Positions 52,555 through 63,736 of a DNA stretch of 64,000 bases are shown in pieces (position 1 is the first letter of the stretch; the number at the start of each line of letters is the position of its first letter). The notes under the pieces are model-generated. The model saw nothing but the letters and a program-made list of their open reading frames with translations. It was not told the origin of the DNA and made no database searches. The stretch covers positions 1-64,000 of the forward strand of contig NZ_UAUU01000008.1 of assembly GCF_900457465.1 (NCBI RefSeq). Reading direction: 5' to 3'. Source of the DNA: Sphingobacterium multivorum. Its GTDB lineage: Bacteria; Bacteroidota; Bacteroidia; Sphingobacteriales; Sphingobacteriaceae. The position numbers and the translations under genes were made by a program.

Positions 52555-53772
52555 TTGAATTTTCCTTATTTTTTAGCAAATCGGATCGCATTTTCTGGAA
52601 AAAGAACGTTCTCAAAATTGATCGTTCGGGTGACTATTGGTGCCATTGCTCTTGCTATTGCAGCGATTATTATATCTATTGCGGTATTGCGCGGATTTAA
52701 GGGAGAGATTATCAGTAAGCAACGGAGTTTTTTTGCCGATGTATTGGTTTTACGTTACGACCTGAATAAGTCTTACGAAAATTCGCCCATAACACTTGCA
52801 CCGGAGGTCCGCAAGTCCATATTGGCAATTCCTCAAGTCAATTCCATCAGTTCCTTTGCAACCAAGGCCGGAATCATCAATGTCAACAATGAAGTGGAAG
52901 GCGTGGTTCTCAAGGGTATCGATTCATTGTATAATCAGCAGCCGTTTCAAGGTATGCTGGTGGAAGGGAATATGATAGACTTTAAATCGGATAATGCCGA
53001 TAATCAGATTTTAGTCTCTAAGTATCTCGCAGATCGATTGCTCTTAAAAGTCGGTGACGATTTTATTATGTATTTCGTGCAGGATCCTATACGCAAACGT
53101 AAATTTGTCATTAAGGGCATTTTTAATACAGGCTCTGAAGAATTAGATAAGGTCTATGTGATCGGGTCTCTCAATGTCATCCGCAAACTGAGCAACCTCG
53201 ATGATCATGAGGTAGGGGGCTATGAGATTCGGATCAAAGATTTTAGTCAGCTCGAACGGACAACAAACAAGGTTGAAGACCTGTTGCCTATCGATATGCA
53301 GGCAATCAATATCAAGGATCAGGTTCCCGATATTTTTCAATGGCTGGAACTGCTGGATATGAACACCAAAATCATTTTTATACTGATGACGGTGGTAGCT
53401 ATTATCAATATGATTTCCGCCTTGCTGATCACCATTCTTGAGCGGACTTCAATGATCGGTATTTTAAAGGCTTTGGGGTATCACAATGCCGGAATTCGCC
53501 GTGTTTTCATGTACAGTGCCTTGTACCTGATCGGCCTCGGATTGTTAATCGGTAATCTTATTGGCCTCGGTTTTTACTTTTTTCAGGATTTTACCCATTT
53601 CTTTAAATTGGATGAGAAGACCTACTATATCTCCTATGTGGCCGTTCAACTTCAATGGTCTGATGTGATTCTTGTCAATTTGGCTGTTGTGTTTATCGGA
53701 ATGATCTCTTTATTTATTCCGTCAATGCTAATTACCAAAATTAGTCCGATTAAAGCCATTTCTTTTAAGTAA
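52555..53772 (+). CDS. FtsX/LolE-type ABC transporter permease
   Basis: 405 residues starting at TTG 52555 (no ATG in a suitable place). One N-terminal membrane helix (about 25-47), a periplasmic MacB-like core domain (about 50-260), then three helices in the FtsX domain with the conserved cytoplasmic LERTSMIGILKALGYHNAGIRRVF. The layout fits LolC/E-type lipoprotein release permeases or MacB. No ATPase subunit gene is adjacent. It would work in the inner membrane. Confidence 0.8.
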   Translation: MNFPYFLANRIAFSGKRTFSKLIVRVTIGAIALAIAAIIISIAVLRGFKGEIISKQRSFFADVLVLRYDLNKSYENSPITLAPEVRKSILAIPQVNSISSFATKAGIINVNNEVEGVVLKGIDSLYNQQPFQGMLVEGNMIDFKSDNADNQILVSKYLADRLLLKVGDDFIMYFVQDPIRKRKFVIKGIFNTGSEELDKVYVIGSLNVIRKLSNLDDHEVGGYEIRIKDFSQLERTTNKVEDLLPIDMQAINIKDQVPDIFQWLELLDMNTKIIFILMTVVAIINMISALLITILERTSMIGILKALGYHNAGIRRVFMYSALYLIGLGLLIGNLIGLGFYFFQDFTHFFKLDEKTYYISYVAVQLQWSDVILVNLAVVFIGMISLFIPSMLITKISPIKAISFK

Positions 53773-53887
53773 CACTCTTTTTAGGCTTCGCTTTCTTTAA
53801 AAAATCGTATTTTTAGTGCTGTTAACTATTTTTCGAGCTGTATAGAAAAATAAGTATTTATATTTTACGGCTAGTATACAAGCACAT

Positions 53888-56012
53888 ATGAATAAAACTT
53901 TTGAGCATATTTCCCACGCCTTCGAAGCACCTTTACAAAATCCTGTACTTATATTTTCACTGGTACTTTTTATTATCCTGTTATCACCGATTGTACTGCG
54001 ACCGATTAAGGTTCCGGGGATTATAGGATTAATTATATCCGGCGTTATTATTGGACCGCATGGACTAAATTGGCTGGAAAAAAACTCGGCCATAACGCTT
54101 TTTTCAACAATAGGCCTGCTCTATATCATGTTTATTGCCGGGCTCGAGTTGGACATGAATGAATTTAAAAAGACAAAAAATAAGAGCTTGCTCTTTGGCT
54201 TCTTGACATTCATCGTGCCGATCAGTATTGGCTATCCCGTTTGTCACTTTTTATTGGGTTACGGTGTTTTGCCGAGTTTGTTGATATCAAGCATGTTTGC
54301 TACCCATACGCTGGTTTCTTATCCCATCGTCAATAGCTATGGTATTTCAAAAATGGAGGCTGTTGCGATTACGATCGGTGGAACAATCCTGACCGATACG
54401 GCCGTGCTGATTATTCTTGCTGTAATTACTGGCGTTTCTCAGGGAAATATAGGTAATGAATTTTGGATTACCCTGACGATTTCCTTTGCTATCTTTCTGT
54501 TTATCATGTTTGGTGTTATTCCGAGGATCGCGAAATGGTTTTTTGAGCGCTTGGGGAGTGAGAAGACGTCCAATTATATCTTCGTTCTCTCGGTTGTGTT
54601 TTTTGCGGCATTTTTGGCAGAAATTGCCGGCCTTGAGCCGATTATTGGGGCTTTCGTTGCCGGTCTGGCCCTCAATAAACTGATTCCACATTCTTCGGCT
54701 TTGATGAATCGGATCGAGTTTATCGGTAATGCGATTTTTATTCCTTTCTTCTTGATATCTGTGGGCATGATTGTCGATGTCAGCGTGATCTTGAAAGGGC
54801 CGCAGGCCCTTATTATTGCCGGAACACTGACCGTTGTGGCTATCGTCGGAAAATATGTGGCCGCCTGGCTGACACAGATTGTTTTTAAATACAGCCGTGG
54901 TCAACGTAACCTAATATTTGGTTTAAGTAGTGCACATGCTGCGGCAACACTGGCCGTTATTATGGTTGGACATAAGAACGGCATTATCGATGAGAATGTG
55001 CTTAATGGTACGATTCTGCTGATTTTGGTGACCTGCATTGTCGCCACGGTGGTGACGGGAAATGCCTCACGTAAAGTGGTTATGGATGGCGAACAGGACG
55101 AAGAACATACCGATGTGGTAAAGGAAAAAGATGAAAACATCTTGATTTCTATCGCTAATATGGATAATATGGAGCCGATTCTGGATTTTTCAACCTATAT
55201 TAAAAGCAAGAAATGTTCCTATCCTGTCAATATTGTGTCCGTTGTGAAAGATAATGAACAGGCACAATTAAACATGTCCAAAGCACGGAAGAACCTGGAC
55301 AATATGGTCAGGTATGCTTCGGGTAGTGAAACAAATGTGAATATAAGTGCTACAATAGATTTAAACATTGCCAGCGGGGTTGCACGTTCGGCCAAAAGAG
55401 GTTTCTGCCAATTGTATTGTTTTGGGCTGGCCAAGTGCGGCCAATTTTATGGATAAGTTTGTCGGGGAGAAAACGGAAAGTATTTTAAATAGAACCTCGG
55501 CTAATGTGATGTTATGTCATTTTAAAAAACCTTTTATTTCGAATAAGTCGATTGTCGTTTTTGCACCACCGATGTGCGAGGCGGAATTTGGTTTCGAATA
55601 CTGGCTGGAGAAGGTAGTTAAGTTTGCCCAGGAATTATCCCTGTCTATCACTTTTGTGGTTGATACACGTTCTGCCGCTGCCATTGAAGAACATCTCGTC
55701 GAATTGAAAAATTCTGTTCCTGTCACATTCAAACATTACGACAACTGGGACAATTTACAGGGCCTTAAAGCGTTTAAGGAGGAGGATGCGATGTTTATTT
55801 TTGTGTCGGCTAGAAATGGAGAAGTTTCCTATCGGGATTCGCTGGATGGAGTAGCAAAGAAATTAGATCGTATTTATGCAAACGAAAATCTTGTTTTAGT
55901 GTTTCCTAGTAGAGTGGAAAATGCGCACATCGACGAATATGAAGATGTTGAAGCTGCACCAATCTTTAGAAAAATTAGCAAAGAAATCGGAAATATGTTT
56001 AATAAGGGATAG
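53888..56012 (+). pseudogene. CPA2 cation:proton antiporter with C-terminal USP-like domain, one frameshift
   Basis: The first frame (53888-55456) encodes about 12 membrane helices of the Kef/NhaS-type CPA2 family (GHTLVSYPIVNS-like region ATHTLVSYPIVNSYGI, EPIIGAFVAGLALNKLIPHS). At the A run 55394-55397 one A too many breaks the frame; removing it gives SAKEVSANCIVLGWPSAANF and carries on to 56012. The rejoined protein is about 707 residues with a C-terminal universal-stress-like domain. It exchanges Na+ or K+ for H+. Icd follows 25 bases later. Frameshift probably an error. Confidence 0.8.
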
Positions 56013-56037
56013 TTATTGTCCGTTAAAATTGAAGGTT

Positions 56038-57299
56038 ATGTCAAATAAGATTACAATGTCAAGTGAAGGAACTTTACAGGTTCCAGATTTTCCAACAATT
56101 CCTTTTATTATCGGCGACGGCATTGGTCCTGACCTCTGGCATGCGCAGTGCGTGTTTTTGATCAGGCGGTGGAGAAAACGTACGGCGGACAACGGAAAAA
56201 TAACATGGAAGGAGGTGTTGGCAGGTGAGAAAGCTTTCAACGAAACAGGCGAATGGCTACCAAAAGATACGTTGAATGTATTAAAAGAGTACCTGGTTGG
56301 AATCAAAGGGCCGCTCACCACGCCAGTAGGCGGGGGAATCCGTTCGTTGAATGTTGCGTTGCGTAAGGATTTGGATCTCTATGTATGTCAACGCCCGACA
56401 AATGGTTTGAGGGTGTACCTTCGCCAGTCAAACATCCCGAGTATGTGGATATGGTGATTTTTTCGCGAAAATACCGAAGATATTTATGCTGGAATAGAGT
56501 TTCAGGAAGGAACAGCTGAAGCCAACAGATTCCAGGATTTCTTGCATGATGAGCTTGATATTGATTACAATTTCTCGGCCACGACAGGCGTCGGTGTCAA
56601 ACTGGTTTCTGAAGAGGGATCCAAAGATTAGTCCGTGCAGCGATAGAACATGCTATTGATCACAACTTGCCTTCCGTGACGATTGTTCACAAAGGAAATA
56701 TCATGAAATTTACGGAGGGGGCTTTTAAGATTTGGGGTTATGAGGTTGCTGAAACGGAATTTGCCGACAAAACCTATACGTGGGGACAGTGGGAGCGAAC
56801 GAAAGAAGAAAAGGGTGTGGAGGTTGCCAATCAAGAACAAAAAGTGGCCTTAGATTCCGGTAAAATTTTGATTAAAGACATGATTGCCGACAACTTTTTA
56901 CAGCAGATCCTGCTGAATCCACGGGATTTTTCTGTTGTGGCAACGTTGAATCTGAACGGTGATTATATTTCTGATGCGCTGGCAGCAATGGTTGGCGGTA
57001 TAGGGATCGCACCGGGCGCTAATATCAATTTTAAAACCGGGCATGCTGTCTTTGAAGCCACCCATGGTACTGCACCTCGCTTTGCAAATACCAATACCAT
57101 GAATCCTTCGTCGGTTATTTTAAGCGGTGTTATGCTATTCGAATACCTCGGCTGGACCGAAGCGGCGGCGGCAATTGTTAAGGCCTTAGGAGAAACGATA
57201 TTGGCTAAAACGGTGACGGTGGATTTTTACAATTTGATGGATGATGCGACCTTGGTCAAAACAAGCGAATTTGCAGATCGAATTATTGAAAAAATATAA
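56038..57299 (+). pseudogene. icd: NADP-dependent isocitrate dehydrogenase, five indels
   Basis: About 420 residues when rejoined. [15 protein letters not shown] begins the nucleotide-binding core; [22 protein letters not shown] is the substrate-phosphate region; RENTEDIYAGIEF, then [13 protein letters not shown], then [10 protein letters not shown] and [13 protein letters not shown] are all present. The breaks are near 56140, in AAAAA near 56200, near 56405, in the six-T run 56458-56463 (one T too many) and near 56619 (one A missing). It would oxidise isocitrate to 2-oxoglutarate. All catalytic segments remain, and a real loss of this TCA gene is unlikely. Confidence 0.85.
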
Positions 57300-57322
57300 G
57301 AATTTTATTTTCTGAGATATTA

Positions 57323-57354
57323 AGCAGAAATTTGAATAAAATTTCTGCTTTTTT
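57323..57354 (+). terminator. terminator of icd
   Basis: AGCAGAAATTT (57323-57333) pairs with AAATTTCTGCT (57339-57349), followed by six T. The next ATG is at 57355, immediately behind it. Confidence 0.85.
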
Positions 57355-57612
57355 ATGGATTACAATCAGCTGCCACTTTTTATAAAGGAATCGACCGTTT
57401 TTACGGAGAACGAAAAAATGAAGTTGGCTCAGGTCGACCGTTTACCCACGCCACAGGAGGTAGATGATATAACGAGTCTCCCTGAAATTTACGAATTGCT
57501 AAATGCCTTTATTGGTGATCAATCTTCTCGTAATACCCATCTTCAGCTCAAGGCTAAGGAGTATTTGCAAGATAATCAGGTAGATATGGCATGGAAAGTG
57601 TTGCTTATTTGA
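57355..57612 (+). CDS. small hypothetical protein
   Basis: 85 residues, acidic and mainly helical by composition, with a TPR-like last stretch (HLQLKAKEYLQDNQVDMAWK). No family recognised. The ATG directly follows the T run of the icd terminator, leaving no room for a separate promoter or ribosome binding site, so translation would depend on readthrough from icd or on a start further in. Coding status is likely from codon character but not certain. Confidence 0.5.
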   Translation: MDYNQLPLFIKESTVFTENEKMKLAQVDRLPTPQEVDDITSLPEIYELLNAFIGDQSSRNTHLQLKAKEYLQDNQVDMAWKVLLI

Positions 57613-57703
57613 TGTTTTTTGTATTGAATTAGCTGTTTGTTGTGCGATCTTTTTATTGAAATCATTTAGAATTTTATAAATTTTCAATAAAAAAACAGAT
57701 TAG

Positions 57704-57734
57704 TTGAAAAATATATAATTTTATTTTACCTTTG
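57704..57734 (+). promoter_or_regulatory. serC promoter
   Basis: TTG at 57704-57706, a 20-base spacer and TACCTTTG at 57727-57734, with a leader of about 58 bases to the serC ATG. Confidence 0.6.
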
Positions 57735-57798
57735 GTTTTTAAACAACGGATTGCTTAGCTAGGGTTAAAAAATAGCAATCAAACAAACTATAACATCA

Positions 57799-58869
57799 AT
57801 GAAACATAATTTTGGAGCAGGTCCATGTATTCTGCCAAAGGAAGTATTTCAACAAGCCTCAGAAGCTGTAATTGATTTTAACAACACCGGTTTATCAATT
57901 TTAGAGATCTCTCACCGTTCCAAAGAGTTTGAAGCAGTGATAGATGAAGCCACACAATTAGTACGCGAGTTATTGGCAGTACCTCAGGGATATTCGATTC
58001 TTTTCCTTCAAGGAGGGGCAAGTTTGCAATTTGCAATGGCGCCGTTGAATCTTTTACCTGAAGGCGGTAAGGCTGCTTATTTGGATACGGGTGTATGGGC
58101 TACAAAAGCATTAAAAGAAGCTAAAAAATTCGGTACAGTAGATGTTGTAGCTTCGTCGATTGATAAAAATTATTCCTATATCCCTAAGGGATATGCCATC
58201 CCAACAGATGCGGCATATTTTCATTATACAGCCAACAATACCATTTACGGTACGGAGGTTTTTGATAAACCCGAAACCGCATTACCAGTGGTTGTTGACA
58301 TGTCTTCTGATATTTTTTCACGTGAGATCAACGTTGCTGACTATGATTTGATTTATGCTGGTGCTCAAAAAAATATGGGGCCTGCAGGTGTTACACTCGT
58401 GATTGTTAAAGATGATATCTTAGGTAAATCAGGACGTATTCTTCCATCGATGTTGGATTATCAATTGCATATCAACGGTGGTTCAATGTACAATACACCA
58501 CCGGTATATTCGATTTTTGTTTCGATGTTAAACCTTCGTTGGTTAAAAGCAAAAGGCGGTGTTTCGGTATTGGAACAAGAGAATATCATCAAAGCACGTG
58601 CTTTATACGATGAAATCGATCGCAACCCATTATTCAAAGGTACTGCTGCTGTAGAAGACCGTTCGCGCATGAATGTTACTTTTGTGATGGATACACCAGA
58701 GTTGGAAGCTGAATTTTTGGCTTTGGCGAAAGAACGTAATTTGATTGGCATCAAAGGTCACCGTTCTGTCGGTGGATTTAGAGCTTCAATCTACAATGCT
58801 TTACCATTGAGCAGCGTAAATGCGTTGATTGATGCCATGAAAGAATTTGAGGACACGCATACAGCCTAA
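57799..58869 (+). CDS. serC: phosphoserine aminotransferase
   Basis: 356 residues. [15 protein letters not shown] opens the protein as in Ser[20 protein letters not shown] is the conserved loop, the PLP Lys191 lies in [12 protein letters not shown], and [18 protein letters not shown] closes it. It converts 3-phosphohydroxypyruvate to phosphoserine. It is followed by serA, so the first two serine steps are together. The frame is intact although its neighbours on both sides are broken. Confidence 0.95.
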   Translation: MKHNFGAGPCILPKEVFQQASEAVIDFNNTGLSILEISHRSKEFEAVIDEATQLVRELLAVPQGYSILFLQGGASLQFAMAPLNLLPEGGKAAYLDTGVWATKALKEAKKFGTVDVVASSIDKNYSYIPKGYAIPTDAAYFHYTANNTIYGTEVFDKPETALPVVVDMSSDIFSREINVADYDLIYAGAQKNMGPAGVTLVIVKDDILGKSGRILPSMLDYQLHINGGSMYNTPPVYSIFVSMLNLRWLKAKGGVSVLEQENIIKARALYDEIDRNPLFKGTAAVEDRSRMNVTFVMDTPELEAEFLALAKERNLIGIKGHRSVGGFRASIYNALPLSSVNALIDAMKEFEDTHTA

Positions 58870-59013
58870 GGCTGCATGCATGTTGCTGAAATTTAACAGT
58901 TGACGAATAAATAATTAGTTAGATTACGAATTATAAAGGTCGTATCGTATTCACGGGATTGGATCTTCCAATGAGTTGAATGGTACTGCTACCTTTAAAA
59001 ACGAATTATAAAG

Positions 59014-59961
59014 ATGAAAATATTAGCGAATGACGGTATCGATCCACTAGGAAAAAAAATGCTGGAAGATGCCGGTCATAGTGTAGATACAACGCATATT
59101 CCACAAGAAGAGCTTCCAGAAAAGCTTCTTGCTTATGACGCAATCACGGTACGTAGCGCAACTAAAGTGCGTCAGGCCCTGATTGATGGCTGCCCTAATT
59201 TGAAAGTTATCGGCCGTGGTGGAGTAGGCATGGATAATATTGACGTAGAATATGCCCGTTCAAAAGGCATCGCTGTTGTCAATACCCCGGCGGCATCTTC
59301 GCTATCCGTTGCTGAGCTGGTGTTTGCTCACCTATTGAATGGTGTCCGCTTCTTATACGATGCCAACAGAAAAATGCCAGTTGAGGGCAACACAAAATTT
59401 GGCGCCCTTAAAAAAAGCTTATGGTGCCGGTACGGAGCTTCGTGGTAAGACGATCGGTATCGTTGGATTTGGCCGTATCGGTCGTGAAGTTGCCAAAATC
59501 GCCATTGGTCTAGGGATGGATGTGGTTTATACGATTTGTTCGAAGGACCAAAAGCGTTGACCATAACACTTTCAGGTGGTATCCAGGTTGACGTGCCTAT
59601 TCAACAAGTGGAGATGGACGAGCTATTGAAAGTTTCAGATTTTATCTCTTTACACGTTCCATTTTTGGATAAACCAGCGATTGGAGCTGCAGAGTTCCCA
59701 TTATTGAAAGATGGTGTAGGCTTAGTCAATGCTTCTAGAGGTGGCGTTATTGATGAGTTGGAATTGGTGAAAGCATTGGATTCGGGCAAGGTAGCATTTG
59801 CTGGTTTAGATGTATTCGACAACGAACCTACTCCACGTGAGGAGATTTTGAAACATCCGAAAATTTCATTGACGCCACATATTGGAGCGGCAACTAATGA
59901 AGCTCAAGAAAGAATCGGCGAAGAATTGGCCGGTCTACTGATCGAAAACTTGAAGAAGTAA
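59014..59961 (+). pseudogene. serA: D-3-phosphoglycerate dehydrogenase, two frameshifts
   Basis: The rejoined protein has about 315 residues, the short form without an ACT domain. KVIGRGGVGMDNIDVEYA, VNTPAASSLSVAELVFAHLL, IVGFGRIGREVAKIA (NAD-binding) and VNASRGGVIDELELVKAL with the catalytic His in LTPHIGAATNEAQ are all present. The first break is at the A run 59410-59416 (one A too many; correct reading ALKKAYGAG). The second is near 59529 (one T missing; correct reading VVYYDLFEGPK). Step one of serine synthesis, in tandem with serC. Error is the likely cause. Confidence 0.87.
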
Positions 59962-59984
59962 TTCTTCCGCGTAACATATCAGAT

Positions 59985-60026
59985 ATGCGGCACAAAACTT
60001 TCATGATTTTGTGCCGCATTTTTTTT
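59985..60026 (+). terminator. terminator of serC-serA
   Basis: ATGCGGCACAAAA (59985-59997) pairs perfectly with 60007-60019, followed by TTTTTTTT. Confidence 0.9.
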
Positions 60027-60087
60027 AATATAAATTCATGAATTGCCTATATTGGCACACAGAAATTTAATAATTGTAACTTTCAGT

Positions 60088-61403
60088 ATGAAAGTTTAAA
60101 ATTTGGTGGTACTTCCGTGGGGAGTGCAGCACGTATCAAAGGGTTGTTGGATATTGTAAACCCTGCTGAACGTCAGATCGTCGTGTTGTCCGCAGTTGCT
60201 GGAACGACAAATGCTTTGGTTGAAATCGGTCAAGCTTACACAGCAGGTAAGAAGGACGAAGCTAAAGAGTTGGTCAAGAAGCATAAGGATAAGTACGAAG
60301 ACCTTATTAAAGAACTTTTCAGTACTGAACAGGGATATAAAAAATGGTAAAGAATTGATCGATTACCATTTTAACCTGATTTCTACCTTGGCCAACGAAT
60401 TGTTTACACCGATCGAGGAGAAAGTTATTTTAGCACAAGGCGAATTGATGTCTACCGCTTTATGGCATTTTTACCTGAATGAAATTGGCGTAAAATTCCG
60501 TGCTGTTGCCAGCCCTGGACTTTATGAAAATTGATGAAGACAATGAGCCTATGGTTGATTACATTGGCGAAAAGCTAAGCCATATTTTTGGCCCAGAGTC
60601 CAGAAAATACCCTATTTATCACGCAAGGTTTTATTTGCCGTAATTCTTTTGGTGAAATTGATAATTTGCGCCGTGGAGGTTCAGATTATACGGCTTCCTT
60701 GATCGGGGCAGCAATCCGTGTCGAGGAAGTTCAGATCTGGACTGACATCGACGGGATGCACAACAATGATCCCCGTGTTGTCAAAGGAACCACACCGATT
60801 GCACATCTAAGCTTTGATGAAGCTGCGGAGCTGGCTTATTTTGGTGCTAAAATCTTACATCCACAATCGGTGTTCCCAGCGCAAAAATATAACGTTCCAG
60901 TTCGGTTGTTGAATACGATGGAACCCAATGCAAAAGGGACATTGATCAGTAAAGACGGTGCGCAGAAAGGTTGTATTCGTGCTATAGCAGCGAAAGACGG
61001 TATCACAGCAATTCATATCCATTCGTCGAGAATGCTACTTGCCTACGGTTTCCTGCGCCGTGTCTTTGAAATATTCGAGCGTTATAAAACACCAATCGAT
61101 ATGATCACAACTTCGGAAGTGGCGGTGTCTTTGACGATTGATGATACCACAAATTTGGCGGATATTATCAAAGAAGTGGAAGATTTTGGTTCAGTAACAG
61201 TGGATGGTGATCAGACCATTGTATGCGTTGTAGGGGATTTTGGTTTGAATAGCCATGGCTATGCCGCTCGCGTACTTGATGCTGTAAAACACCTTCCAGT
61301 TCGTATGATTTCTTACGGTGGTTCAGACTTTAACGTGTCAATTCTATTGAATTCAGATCATAAAACTGAAGCATTACGTTCATTGCACAATCGTTTATTT
61401 TAA
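60088..61403 (+). pseudogene. lysC: aspartate kinase, four frameshifts
   Basis: ATG 60088 starts MKV; a missing T at 60094 breaks the frame at once, and the correct reading is VLKFGGTSVGSAARI. Further breaks lie in the A run 60339-60344 (one too many), near 60510 and in the T run 60585-60589 (one too many). The rejoined protein is about 438 residues with RRGGSDYTASLIGAA and WTDIDGMHNNDPR of the kinase domain and two C-terminal ACT domains. It phosphorylates aspartate for lysine, methionine and threonine synthesis. The next gene is lysA, so a lysine role and lysine feedback are likely. Confidence 0.85.
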
Positions 61404-61418
61404 GAATTAGGTTTTTAT

Positions 61419-62584
61419 ATGATAAATACAGGTATCGCGGCGAAAATTTGCAGAGAAAAGAAACGCCGTTTTATTATTATGATCTGCATGTGTTAAACAA
61501 GACCCTGGAGGCTGCGCATGCTGCTTCGCACAAACGGGGATTTTCATGTTCATTATGCATTAAAGGCCAATTTTAATGACGAGTTATTGAAGGCGATTCA
61601 AGCGGTCGGCTTTGGTGCGGATTGTGTGAGCGGCAATGAGGTGAAGAAAGCCATTGAATGTGGCTTTGATTCCAAAAAAAGTTACTTTTGCAGGAGTTGG
61701 TAAATCCGATAAGGAAATCAATTACGCGCTCGATCAAAATATCTTTCGCGTTTAATGTTGAATCCATTCAGGAGCTTGAGGTCATCAATGAGCTTGCCTC
61801 AAAGAAAGGTGTAAAAGCGAATGTAGCTTTACGGATCAATCCAAACGTGGATGCACATACCCATCATTATATTACAACAGGGCTTGATGAAAACAAATTT
61901 GGTGTGCCCAATGCCGATTTGGAAAAATGTGCAGCCGTGCTTAAAAAATGTGAGTCTATTGAATTGGTAGGTCTTCATTTTCACGTCGGTTCACAGATTA
62001 CGGATATGACCGTATTCAAAAGCCTGTGTGTGAAAGTCAATGAATGGAAAAACTGGTTTGAAGAACGCGGTACACAAATCCGTGTATTGAATGTCGGTGG
62101 CGGATTGGGGATAGATTATAAAAATCCGGATGGAAATACAATTCCCCATTTTGAAGCCTATTTTGATATTTTCGACCGCTTCCTGGAGCGTACAGCACAG
62201 CAAGAAGTGCACTTTGAATTGGGACGGGCTTTGGTTGCGCAATGCGGAAGCTTGGTAAGCCGTGTCTTGTATGTCAAAAATGGTGTCAAGAAGAATTTCT
62301 TGGTATTGGATGCCGGAATGACTGAATTAATGCGCCCGGCCTTGTATCAGGCCTATCATAAAATTGAGAATATCAGTGCGGTGGACACTGTAGAATCCAT
62401 TAACTATGATGTTGTTGGACCTATCTGTGAATCTTCAGATTGTTTTGGTAAGGAAGTGCCACTTCCGGTCTCAAAACGTGGCGACTTAATTGCCATTCGT
62501 TCTGCAGGCGCCTATGGCGAAGTGATGGCTTCGCGTTATAACCTCCGTGAGGAAATACGGTTTGTGTATAGCAATCAGCTTTAA
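61419..62584 (+). pseudogene. lysA: diaminopimelate decarboxylase, five indels
   Basis: The frame is broken near 61443-61446, 61455-61458, in the T run 61541-61544, in the A run 61674-61680 and near 61745 (each one base too many); from there it is open to TAA 62582-62584. The rejoined protein is about 386 residues. The PLP Lys is in HYALKANFND, and HFHVGSQI, NVGGGLGIDY, and the active-site Cys in GPICESSDCFGK are visible. It decarboxylates meso-diaminopimelate to lysine. It lies 15 bases behind aspartate kinase, one operon. Confidence 0.87.
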
Positions 62585-62609
62585 TAGCTGTCGTAAAATA
62601 ATTATTCTT

Positions 62610-62642
62610 AAGCCAGTCCATTTCTCGGACTGGCTTTTTTTG
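62610..62642 (+). terminator. terminator of lysC-lysA
   Basis: AAGCCAGTCC (62610-62619) pairs with GGACTGGCTT (62627-62636), followed by six more T. Confidence 0.9.
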
Positions 62643-62721
62643 TTTTTAAATGCTGGCGTCCTGTCTGCTTGGTGAGCAATTTTGTTTATCATTTTGTTGA
62701 TCGTCTTTCGTATACTTGTTT

Positions 62722-63480
62722 ATGCTTGTGCTAATTGAATTTCCGGTTACGATAGATTTGTTTGGAAAAACATTTCTCTTACATCCTTTTATGGAAGGGT
62801 TGGGGATGTTTATAGGGATGCGTTATTACCAACTGCTCAAGTGGAAGGATGAGGAAAGTTTAGGGCATACCAATTCACTTCTTATTGTTATTGCTGCCGG
62901 CTTAGGCGCTTTAATCGGCTCGCATATTATCGGTTCCCTCGAGCGTCCGGCTGAGTTGCTCAATGCGACACAGAAATTGACCTACATCTGGGTGAATAAT
63001 ACGATAATCGGTGGTTTGGCAGGAGGTTTGGTTGCTGTAGAAGGGATGAAAAAGATCATGGGTAAAAAAGAAAGTACCGGGGATCGGATGGTCTTTCCTT
63101 TAATTACCGCAATTGTCATTGGCAGGATAGGATGTTTTTACACGGGTGTATTCGAGCAGACCTACGGTTTACCCACTACCTCTCCATTGGGGATGTACTT
63201 GGGCGATGCCTACAAACGGCATCCAGTTGCGCTGTATGAAATCGCATTTTTGCTGCTTTTATTTGTAATGCTCCAACTTTTTAAACGACGATACAATTAT
63301 CGAAATGGTGTGTTGTTTCAGCTTTTTATGCTTAGTTATTTTAGTTTTCGTTTCCTTTTGGACTTTATTAAGCCACGGGCAATTATACTTTTGGGGCTAA
63401 GTACCATACAAATTACCTGCATCGTGGTGATAATTTATTATATTTATTTATTAAAAAATGAACGTTTAATCAAAAAATAG
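62722..63480 (+). CDS. Lgt-like (prolipoprotein diacylglyceryl transferase family) membrane protein
   Basis: Start placed at ATG 62722; a TTG at 62716 is an alternative. About 252 residues with seven hydrophobic segments. The Lgt-family marks are partly present: IGRIGCFYTGVFEQ stands where Lgt has GRxGNFxN (the Asn is Cys here), PVALYEI is conserved, and RFLLDFIKP matches the end region. The His-containing GGL loop of true Lgt is NNTIIGGLAGG without the His. It is probably not the housekeeping lipoprotein enzyme but a paralogue handling another lipid. It is followed at once by a small membrane protein and a radical SAM gene. Confidence 0.72.
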   Translation: MLVLIEFPVTIDLFGKTFLLHPFMEGLGMFIGMRYYQLLKWKDEESLGHTNSLLIVIAAGLGALIGSHIIGSLERPAELLNATQKLTYIWVNNTIIGGLAGGLVAVEGMKKIMGKKESTGDRMVFPLITAIVIGRIGCFYTGVFEQTYGLPTTSPLGMYLGDAYKRHPVALYEIAFLLLLFVMLQLFKRRYNYRNGVLFQLFMLSYFSFRFLLDFIKPRAIILLGLSTIQITCIVVIIYYIYLLKNERLIKK

Positions 63481-63485
63481 GAATC

Positions 63486-63725
63486 ATGTATTTGCTTGAA
63501 GGATCATTTGGATCGGAAAGTACCGCGATGTTGGGACTTTTTCTTCTTACTATAGGTGCTATTGTGATTGGCATCGCACTTTTGGTTATTATTATCGGCT
63601 CGATTATTAAAGCAGGTAATAAGGAGTCGAAGTTTAATGTCAATCCCTGGCTTAAAGTATTGTTGGGCGGAATTGGAGCAATGCTGGCAGGAGGGCTTGC
63701 CTGCGGACTTACCTTTATGAACTAG
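63486..63725 (+). CDS. small two-helix membrane protein
   Basis: 79 residues with two long hydrophobic segments (about 16-42 and 55-77) and a short Lys/Asn/Pro-containing loop between. It starts five bases after the Lgt-like gene and ends 11 bases before the radical SAM gene, so it belongs to that operon. No family recognised. It is similar in plan to, but not evidently homologous with, the small protein at 9247. Confidence 0.6.
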   Translation: MYLLEGSFGSESTAMLGLFLLTIGAIVIGIALLVIIIGSIIKAGNKESKFNVNPWLKVLLGGIGAMLAGGLACGLTFMN

Positions 63726-63736
63726 AAATCAGAACG

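Noticed and set aside
56038..62584. Genuine decay of the TCA, serine and lysine genes
   Set aside because: All conserved motifs persist, the faults are single-base changes mainly in homopolymers, and the intact serC lies in the middle.
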